This document shows positions 17,225-22,142 of a DNA stretch of 22,142 nucleotides, piece by piece (within the stretch, counting starts at the first letter, position 1; each line of letters begins with the position of its first letter). The position numbers and the translations under genes are program-made. Source of the DNA: CAZLXG01 sp964563585 (GTDB lineage: Bacteria > Bacteroidota > Bacteroidia > Flavobacteriales > Flavobacteriaceae); assembly GCA_964563585.1 (NCBI GenBank), contig CAZLXG010000037.1, forward strand, positions 1 to 22,142. The letters are read 5' to 3'. The notes under the pieces are model-generated. The model did not search any database, was not told the origin of the DNA, and was given only the letters and a program-made list of their open reading frames with translations.

Positions 17225-18496
17225 TTAGTTATTTAAATAGTCAAACGTCATTTGTGTTAATGTTTTTACACCTAAAAGTAATCCCCTTTCATCAATTTTA
17301 AAATCAGGTGTATGGTGTGCATAAGGATTTGTGTTTCCTGGAGTCATTCCTCCTAAGAAAAAATAAAAACCAGGAACTATTTCTTGATAATAAGAAAAAT
17401 CTTCACCACCAGTTGTTGCTTTCATAATTTGCACATTACTTTCACCAGCTACTCTTTTCATGGTTGGTAACATTTGTTCAACTAAAGCAATATCATTAAG
17501 TGTAATAGATGTGAAATTTTCAAATGTAATAGTTGCTTCTCCTCCATAAGCTTTAGCAATAGTTTCTGTCATTTCTGTCATGCGTCTTATAATTAACTCC
17601 TTCATGCTAGGACTTAAAGTTCTAAGTGTTCCAATCATTTCAGCACTTTCAGGAATAATATTAAATCGAACACCACTTGTAATTTTCCCAATAGTTATTA
17701 CTGCAGCTTCCTCTGTTAACTTTGCTTCTCTACTAATTATGGTTTGTAATCCATCAATAATTTTTGCCGAAATAAGAATTGGGTCTACACCAGACCAAGG
17801 TTGAGAACCGTGAGTTTGCTTGCCTTTAACCTTAATTACAAAACGTTCTACTGCAGCCATTACACCTTCAGTTTTATATTTTATTATTCCTACAGGTGTA
17901 GAAGAGTTAATGTGTAAACCAAAAATTGCATCAACTTTTGGGTTTGTTAAAACACCTTCTTTTATCATAAGTTTCGCTCCGCCTTCTTCACCTGGTGGTG
18001 GACCTTCCTCGGCTGGTTGAAAAATGAATTTTACAGTACCGTTTATTTTGTCTTTGTTTTTTGAAAGAATTTCAGCAACAGCCATTAAAATTGCCGTATG
18101 TGTATCGTGCCCGCAGGCATGCATCACACCAGTTTTAGTGTTTAAGAATTCTGAAACTACTTCGCTTTTAAAATTTAAATCGTTGCGTTCGGTTACAGGA
18201 AGTGCATCAATATCTGCACGAAGCGCAATTACTTTTCCCGGATTATTACCTTTTAATAAACCTACAACACCAGTATGTGCCACATCAGTTTGAACTTCAA
18301 TACCTAAAAATTTTAAATGTGCAGCAATTTTTTCGGCAGTTTTAAATTCTCGATTTGAAAGTTCTGGGTTTTGATGAAAATCGCGTCGCCATTCAATGAC
18401 TTTTGATTCGATATCAGTAAATTGTTGTTCAAGAGTTGTTTGTGCTTGAATGGTTGTAATTCCGAAGAAAACAAAAAGAAACGAAAGATACTTCAT
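17225..18496 (-). CDS. Exported M20-family amidohydrolase (aminoacylase/carboxypeptidase-like)
   Basis: Zinc (or Mn) dependent amidohydrolase of the M20D type, which removes acyl groups or side chains from N-acyl amino acids and similar amides. 423 residues from ATG 18496. A signal peptide MKYLSFLFVFFGITTIQAQ points to the periplasm. Motifs: WRRDFHQNPELS (36-47) and ALRADIDALPVTE (91-103). Metal-binding residues are C128 and H130 of HACGHD, catalytic E163 with E164 (PAEEG), H195 (FGLHINS) and a His at 394-395 (YAHHTPDF). The dimerisation domain includes KGKQTHGSQPWSGVDP (224-239). First gene of the operon. The exact substrate is unknown; hippurate-hydrolase or indole-acetyl-amino-acid hydrolase names in databases would be by homology only. 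Confidence 0.92.
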   Translation of the reverse strand: MKYLSFLFVFFGITTIQAQTTLEQQFTDIESKVIEWRRDFHQNPELSNREFKTAEKIAAHLKFLGIEVQTDVAHTGVVGLLKGNNPGKVIALRADIDALPVTERNDLNFKSEVVSEFLNTKTGVMHACGHDTHTAILMAVAEILSKNKDKINGTVKFIFQPAEEGPPPGEEGGAKLMIKEGVLTNPKVDAIFGLHINSSTPVGIIKYKTEGVMAAVERFVIKVKGKQTHGSQPWSGVDPILISAKIIDGLQTIISREAKLTEEAAVITIGKITSGVRFNIIPESAEMIGTLRTLSPSMKELIIRRMTEMTETIAKAYGGEATITFENFTSITLNDIALVEQMLPTMKRVAGESNVQIMKATTGGEDFSYYQEIVPGFYFFLGGMTPGNTNPYAHHTPDFKIDERGLLLGVKTLTQMTFDYLNN

Positions 18497-18528
18497 AATA
18501 AAGCCAAGATTTTAAATATTTTGAAGCT

Positions 18529-18559
18529 TAAAGATATTCAAATTTTGTTAAAGCACTAA
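18529..18559 (-). promoter_or_regulatory. Possible promoter of the M20-FMN-membrane protein operon
   Basis: On the minus strand TATCTTTA (18536-18529) is one base off TAnnTTTG, with a TTTA about 20 nt upstream as a weak -33 element. It is about 32 nt before the M20 ATG. Not proven. Confidence 0.3.
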
Positions 18560-18648
18560 ACAAGTTTTAATTGTTTATAATTATTAATAATTACACTTAA
18601 TAAAAACCTTAACATTGGTTATTTTCACGTCGTAAAATTAAATGTAGT

Positions 18649-20982
18649 TTGGAAAAATATTTAAGTCAGTTAAATGAAGCGCAATTAGAACCCACTTTGC
18701 AAAAAGATGGACCTATGATTATTATTGCAGGTGCAGGTTCTGGTAAAACACGTGTGCTAACGTTTCGTATTGCTTATTTAATGCATCAAGGTGTAGACCC
18801 GTTTAATATTCTGTCTTTAACATTTACTAATAAAGCAGCACGCGAAATGAAAGAGCGTATTGCTACTATTGTTGGTAGTAGCGAAGCCAAAAACATATGG
18901 ATGGGAACATTTCACTCGGTGTTTGCTAAAATTTTGCGAATTGAAGCCGATAGATTAGGCTACCCAAGTAATTTTACTATTTATGATACCCAAGATTCTG
19001 ATAGATTGATTGCATCTATTATAAAGGAAATGAGTCTTGATAAAGATATTTATAAATACAAGCAAGTTCGTTCTAGAATTTCATCATATAAAAATAGTTT
19101 GATTACGGTTCGTGCCTATTTTCAAAACCCAGAATTAAAAGAAGCCGATGCTATGGCGCGTCGCCCGAAAATGGGTGAGATTTATAAAGAATATGTTAAC
19201 CGTTGCTTTAAAGCGGGCGCTATGGATTTTGATGATTTACTATTGAAAACTAATGAATTACTAACACGTTTTCCAGAGGTTTTAGCAAAATATCAAAACC
19301 GTTTTAGGTATATATTAGTTGATGAGTATCAAGATACCAATCATTCGCAATATTTAATTGTGAGAGCGTTGGCCGATAAGTTTCAAAATATATGCGTGGT
19401 TGGTGATGATGCGCAAAGTATATATGCATTTCGTGGTGCTAACATTGATAACATTCTAAATTTTCAGAAGGATTATGACGATGTAAAAGTATATAAACTT
19501 GAGCAGAATTATCGTTCAACAAAAAACATTGTTAATGCTGCAAATTCTATTATTGAAAAAAATCAAACTAAGCTTGAGAAAATAGTTTGGACTTCAAATG
19601 ATGAAGGTGCAAAAATAAAAGTGAATCGTTTGTTAACCGATGGGGACGAGGGACGCTATGTAGCAAGTACCATTTTTGAAAATAAAATGAATCACCAGTT
19701 AAAAAATAGTGATTTTGCTATACTTTATCGTACTAATTCACAATCACGTGCAATGGAAGATGCGTTGCGTAAGCGTGATATTCCTTATAGAATTTATGGA
19801 GGCACATCATTTTATCAACGTAAAGAAATAAAAGATGTATTGTCGTATTTGCGACTTATTATAAATCCTGCCGACGAGGAAGCTTTAAAACGTATTATTA
19901 ATTTTCCGCCTCGAGGTATTGGTCAAACAACAGTTGATAGATTAATTGTTTCTGCAAATGGTTATAACAAAACCATTTTTGAAGTCATGAAGCATATTGA
20001 TAAAATCGATATAAATATTAATAATGGTACAAAAACGAAACTTCAAAATTTTGTAACACTTATTGAAAGCTATCAAGTTCTAAATCAAACTGCTGATGTT
20101 TTTGAACTTGCAGAACATGTTACCAGAACTAGTGGATTAATACGCGAGTTTAATAAAGATGGAACACCAGAAGGTGTTACCAGAATGGAAAATATTGAGG
20201 AGCTTTTAAACGGAATGAAAGATTTTGTTGAGGGTCAAATAGAAATAGCAGATGCAACAGCTACGTTAGCTGAATTTTTAGAAGATGTAGCGCTGGCAAC
20301 CGATTTAGATGCCGATAAAGGTGATGCTAATCATGTGGCTTTAATGACGATTCATTTAGCAAAAGGCTTAGAGTTTTCAACTGTTTTTGTGGTTGGTTTA
20401 GAAGAAGATCTATTCCCGAGTGCGATGAGTATGAACACGCGTAGCGAACTAGAAGAAGAGCGACGTTTGTTTTATGTGGCTTTAACACGTGCCGAAAAAC
20501 AAGCCTATTTAACCTATGCGCTTACAAGATATCGTTGGGGGAAATTGATTGATTGTGAACCAAGCAGATTTATTGAAGAAATAGACGAGCAATATTTAGA
20601 TATTGTAACACCAATTGAAGAACGCCGTTTTAATCCAATGCTGGATGCCGATATTTTTGGAGATGTAGAACCTAATAAAATTAGATATAAACCCGCAAAA
20701 CAGCCTGTATTTAAAAAAGGAAGTGCGACTAAAAAAGAACTGACTAAGTTTCAAGTATCAACTCCTAAAAACTTAAAACCTGTTTCTAAAACTAATGGTT
20801 CTACTAATCTATTTGACAGCAAATTAGTTGTTGGAAATATAGTTAAGCATTTGCGTTTTGGTAAAGGTGAAGTTTTAAAAATTGAAGGCAAAGGCGCAGA
20901 TATTAAAGCTGAAATTAATTTTCAACATGGAGGAATTAAAAAGTTGTTATTACGATTTGCTAAGTTGGAAGTGATAGGATAG
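18649..20982 (+). CDS. pcrA: ATP-dependent 3'-5' DNA helicase PcrA/UvrD
   Basis: Superfamily 1A helicase for nucleotide excision and mismatch repair and for clearing recombinase or RNA polymerase from DNA. 777 residues, the usual length. Motifs: Q motif LNEAQ (8-12), Walker A GAGSGKT (28-34), Ia TFTNKAAREM (58-67), II VDEYQDT (224-230), III GDDAQSIYAFRG (252-263), IV QNYRST, V GLEFSTVFVVGLEEDLFP, and VI EEERRLFYVALTRAE. The C-terminal Tudor-like segment (VGNIVKHLRFGKGEVLKIEG, residues about 728-747) is the RNA-polymerase-binding type found in PcrA/UvrD. The start appears to be TTG at 18649: the frame is closed by TAA at 18610 and contains no ATG before the Q motif. It heads a rightward operon with the small ORF and the YciO-type gene. 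The N-terminus is the least certain part. Confidence 0.94.
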   Translation: MEKYLSQLNEAQLEPTLQKDGPMIIIAGAGSGKTRVLTFRIAYLMHQGVDPFNILSLTFTNKAAREMKERIATIVGSSEAKNIWMGTFHSVFAKILRIEADRLGYPSNFTIYDTQDSDRLIASIIKEMSLDKDIYKYKQVRSRISSYKNSLITVRAYFQNPELKEADAMARRPKMGEIYKEYVNRCFKAGAMDFDDLLLKTNELLTRFPEVLAKYQNRFRYILVDEYQDTNHSQYLIVRALADKFQNICVVGDDAQSIYAFRGANIDNILNFQKDYDDVKVYKLEQNYRSTKNIVNAANSIIEKNQTKLEKIVWTSNDEGAKIKVNRLLTDGDEGRYVASTIFENKMNHQLKNSDFAILYRTNSQSRAMEDALRKRDIPYRIYGGTSFYQRKEIKDVLSYLRLIINPADEEALKRIINFPPRGIGQTTVDRLIVSANGYNKTIFEVMKHIDKIDININNGTKTKLQNFVTLIESYQVLNQTADVFELAEHVTRTSGLIREFNKDGTPEGVTRMENIEELLNGMKDFVEGQIEIADATATLAEFLEDVALATDLDADKGDANHVALMTIHLAKGLEFSTVFVVGLEEDLFPSAMSMNTRSELEEERRLFYVALTRAEKQAYLTYALTRYRWGKLIDCEPSRFIEEIDEQYLDIVTPIEERRFNPMLDADIFGDVEPNKIRYKPAKQPVFKKGSATKKELTKFQVSTPKNLKPVSKTNGSTNLFDSKLVVGNIVKHLRFGKGEVLKIEGKGADIKAEINFQHGGIKKLLLRFAKLEVIG

Positions 20983-21001
20983 TATTAATTAGAGATTGAA
21001 A

Positions 21002-21205
21002 ATGGATTATTCATCATTCATAATAATTGAATTGTCATCATCAGGAATTTTTCAATCAGTAGAAATTCTTGATAATATTATGATTAGTAAAGATCATCAT
21101 GCTGATATTCAAGTGATTTATAATAATATGCCTATTGTAGTGTCTATTTTTGAAGATGAAACTTACTTAGATATTTTAGATAAAATAATGGAAAGTTATG
21201 GCTGA
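21002..21205 (+). CDS. Small acidic protein of unknown function
   Basis: A 67-residue protein from ATG 21002; a TTG at 20996 would add two residues. It has 12 Asp/Glu against 2 Lys and no Arg, no Cys, and no signal or membrane segment. Two hydrophobic strand-like stretches (SSFIIIELSS, MPIVVSIFEDE) surround a polar middle with KDHHAD, and a short helix ends it. I do not recognise the family. It is very likely real: it begins 19 nt after the pcrA stop and overlaps the start of the next gene by 8 nt, the sort of overlap seen with translational coupling. Function unknown; a partner or regulator of the YciO-type protein is one possibility, from position alone. Confidence 0.65.
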   Translation: MDYSSFIIIELSSSGIFQSVEILDNIMISKDHHADIQVIYNNMPIVVSIFEDETYLDILDKIMESYG

Positions 21206-21818
21206 ATTTGTTAGAATATATGTAGAGAATCCTAATCCAAAGGAAATTGAAAAGGTTGTTGCTATTCTAAAACGTGGTGGGTTAATTATTTATCCAACCG
21301 ATACAGTTTATGGTTTAGGCTGTGATATTACTAATATTAAAGCCTTAGAACGTATTGCTAAAATTAAAGATATAAAACTTGAAAAAGCAAATTTCTCTTT
21401 TGTTTGTCACGACTTAAGTAATTTAAGCGATTACGTAAAACAAATAGATACTTCTACATTTAAAATATTAAAACGTGCACTTCCTGGTGCATATACATTT
21501 ATTCTTCCTGGTGCTAAAACATTACCAAACCCGTTTAAAAAGCGAAAAACTGTTGGTATTCGTGTGCCTGATAATAATATTGCTTTAGAAATTGTTAAGC
21601 AGCTTGGAAACCCAATTATTTCTACTTCAATTTATGATGAAGATGAGGTTTTAGAATATACTACCGACCCTGAACTTATTTTAGAAAAATGGGGCAATAA
21701 AGTAGATTTGGTTATTGATGGAGGTTATGGTGATAATGAACCTTCGACAGTTATAGACCTATCTGGAGATGAGCCTGTTATTTTAAGAGTAGGCAAGGGG
21801 AGTTTAGAGATTTTTTAA
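21198..21818 (+). CDS. Sua5/YciO/YrdC/YwlC-family protein, YciO-like (possible threonylcarbamoyl-AMP synthase)
   Basis: YrdC-fold protein of 206 residues, the same length as E. coli YciO and similar to it along its length as I recall that sequence. TsaC/Sua5 members make threonylcarbamoyl-AMP from Thr, bicarbonate and ATP for tRNA t6A37. Motifs: GGLIIYPTDTVYGLGCD (27-43), NFSFVCHDLSNLS (65-77), LPGAYTFIL (95-103), KRKTVGIRVPD (115-125), NPIISTSIYDE (138-148) and PSTVIDLSGDEPVILR. The K-x-R motif that binds substrate in TsaC/Sua5 (usually followed by Pro) is not visible around 55-62, where IKDIKLEK stands instead. That favours a YciO-type paralogue with weak or different activity over the sole t6A enzyme. 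Start ATG 21198 overlaps the preceding small ORF by 8 nt. Last gene of the operon; terminator at 21917-21955. Confidence 0.88.
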   Translation: MAEFVRIYVENPNPKEIEKVVAILKRGGLIIYPTDTVYGLGCDITNIKALERIAKIKDIKLEKANFSFVCHDLSNLSDYVKQIDTSTFKILKRALPGAYTFILPGAKTLPNPFKKRKTVGIRVPDNNIALEIVKQLGNPIISTSIYDEDEVLEYTTDPELILEKWGNKVDLVIDGGYGDNEPSTVIDLSGDEPVILRVGKGSLEIF

Positions 21819-21916
21819 CAGTAAAAAAATAGATAACTTTATTTTGTTGTTCCCTATATAATTTCTTACATTTATTCTCTCTTCTAAGATTTTTTTAATA
21901 GCAAAAAAATATAAGA

Positions 21917-21955
21917 GTTTGTTGTACGAATACTTCTTTGTGCAATAAACTTTTT
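21917..21955 (+). terminator. Intrinsic terminator of the pcrA operon
   Basis: The arms GTTTGTTGTAC (21917-21927) and GTGCAATAAAC (21940-21950) pair over 11 bp with two G-U wobbles and a 12-nt loop, followed by TTTTT. It lies about 100 nt after the YciO-type stop codon, so the transcript has a long AT-rich tail with no gene in it. Confidence 0.7.
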
Positions 21956-22058
21956 AGCAACCATTTTTATGAAAAAAGCGACAAAAATGTAATTTTGAAT
22001 GTTTTAGCTCACAAATATTAATTATTTTTAGAGGTGTTCGTGAAACATTTAAATACAT

Positions 22059-22086
22059 AAAAAAGCCCCGAATTGGAAGTCGAGGC
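22059..22086 (-). terminator. Intrinsic terminator of the tracrRNA-like transcript
   Basis: On the minus strand GCCTCGA (22086-22080) pairs with TCGGGGC (22071-22065) over 7 bp around an 8-nt loop, with one U-G wobble, followed by TTTTTT (22064-22059). On the plus strand the wobble becomes a C-A mismatch and there is no U-run, so the signal works for leftward transcription only. Confidence 0.8.
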
Positions 22087-22142
22087 AGCTTAAATGTTTT
22101 CACAACGGAATAATCCTTATTGTGAATTGCTTTCAAAATTGT
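22059..22142 (-). ncRNA. Probable tracrRNA of a type II-C CRISPR-Cas9 system, 5' part beyond the right edge
   Basis: Read leftward from 22142 on the minus strand. First comes an anti-repeat-like stretch containing TTTTGAAAGCAATTCACAAT (22138-22119); its complement resembles the 5' half of Bacteroidota type II-C CRISPR repeats (GTTGTGATTTGCTTTCAAA in Bacteroides fragilis, from memory). Next is a hairpin with arms CACAA (22124-22120) and TTGTG (22105-22101) and an inner GGA/TCC pairing, matching the CACAATAAGG nexus region of type II-C tracrRNAs such as that of Neisseria (ACAATAAGG). Then AAAACATTTAAGCTGCC leads into a 7-bp terminator hairpin and six U. The terminator pairs fully only in the minus-strand RNA. 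It would pair with pre-crRNA and bind Cas9; no cas gene or array is in the window. An alternative reading as the tail of a protein gene is weaker. Confidence 0.72.

Noticed and set aside
21954..22136. 60-codon minus-strand ORF at the right edge
   Set aside because: It begins with TTG at the extreme edge, covers the tracrRNA hairpins and the terminator, and its peptide has no recognisable family character. The RNA signals explain the sequence better.
22119..22142. A CRISPR repeat of the array itself, read on the plus strand
   Set aside because: Only one partial copy is present, and it is followed on the minus strand by a nexus-like hairpin and terminator with no spacer-repeat pattern, which fits the anti-repeat of a tracrRNA rather than an array.

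Overview
The window is AT-rich and reads as a chromosomal segment of a Bacteroidota organism, most likely a marine-type Flavobacteriaceae. Evidence: a type IX secretion (T9SS) cargo with a gliding-motility C-terminal domain paired with a PorP/SprF protein; a near absence of Shine-Dalgarno sites; promoters of the TAnnTTTG type; and MutS2, MiaE and FMN glutamate-synthase-like proteins with a flavobacterial look. Two runs of exactly 100 N (3948-4047, 7223-7322) are scaffold placeholders. They damage recG and the porP/sprF gene.

Layout. Positions 1-5045 are leftward: recG (helicase), miaE (tRNA hydroxylase), a 338-nt spacer, then mutS2, which runs off the left edge without its Smr end. Divergent from recG is a rightward secreted M1 aminopeptidase (5129-7111). 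It meets the porP/sprF gene (7112-7932, leftward) stop to stop. That gene is the second of a two-gene leftward operon whose first member is a 2028-residue secreted adhesin (7947-14033) built of PKD, Ig-like and SprB repeats and ending in a type B T9SS sorting domain. Next come a rightward patatin-like lipase (14203-15108) and a tight leftward operon of an exported M20 amidohydrolase, a membrane-anchored FMN glutamate synthase-like protein and a small membrane protein (15116-18496). A rightward operon follows: PcrA/UvrD helicase, a 67-residue acidic protein of unknown function and a YciO/Sua5-family protein (18649-21818), closed by an intrinsic terminator at 21917-21955.

The least expected feature is at the right edge. 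Positions 22059-22142 on the minus strand have the form of a tracrRNA of a type II-C CRISPR-Cas9 system of the Bacteroidota kind: an anti-repeat, a nexus-like hairpin and a terminator hairpin with a U-run. Only its 3' part is present. The cas9, cas1, cas2 and repeat array would lie beyond the right edge; none is in the window.

Functionally the window mixes genome maintenance and translation genes (mutS2, recG, pcrA, miaE, the YciO-type gene) with cell-surface and envelope genes (adhesin/SprF, aminopeptidase, amidohydrolase) and the edge of a defence locus.
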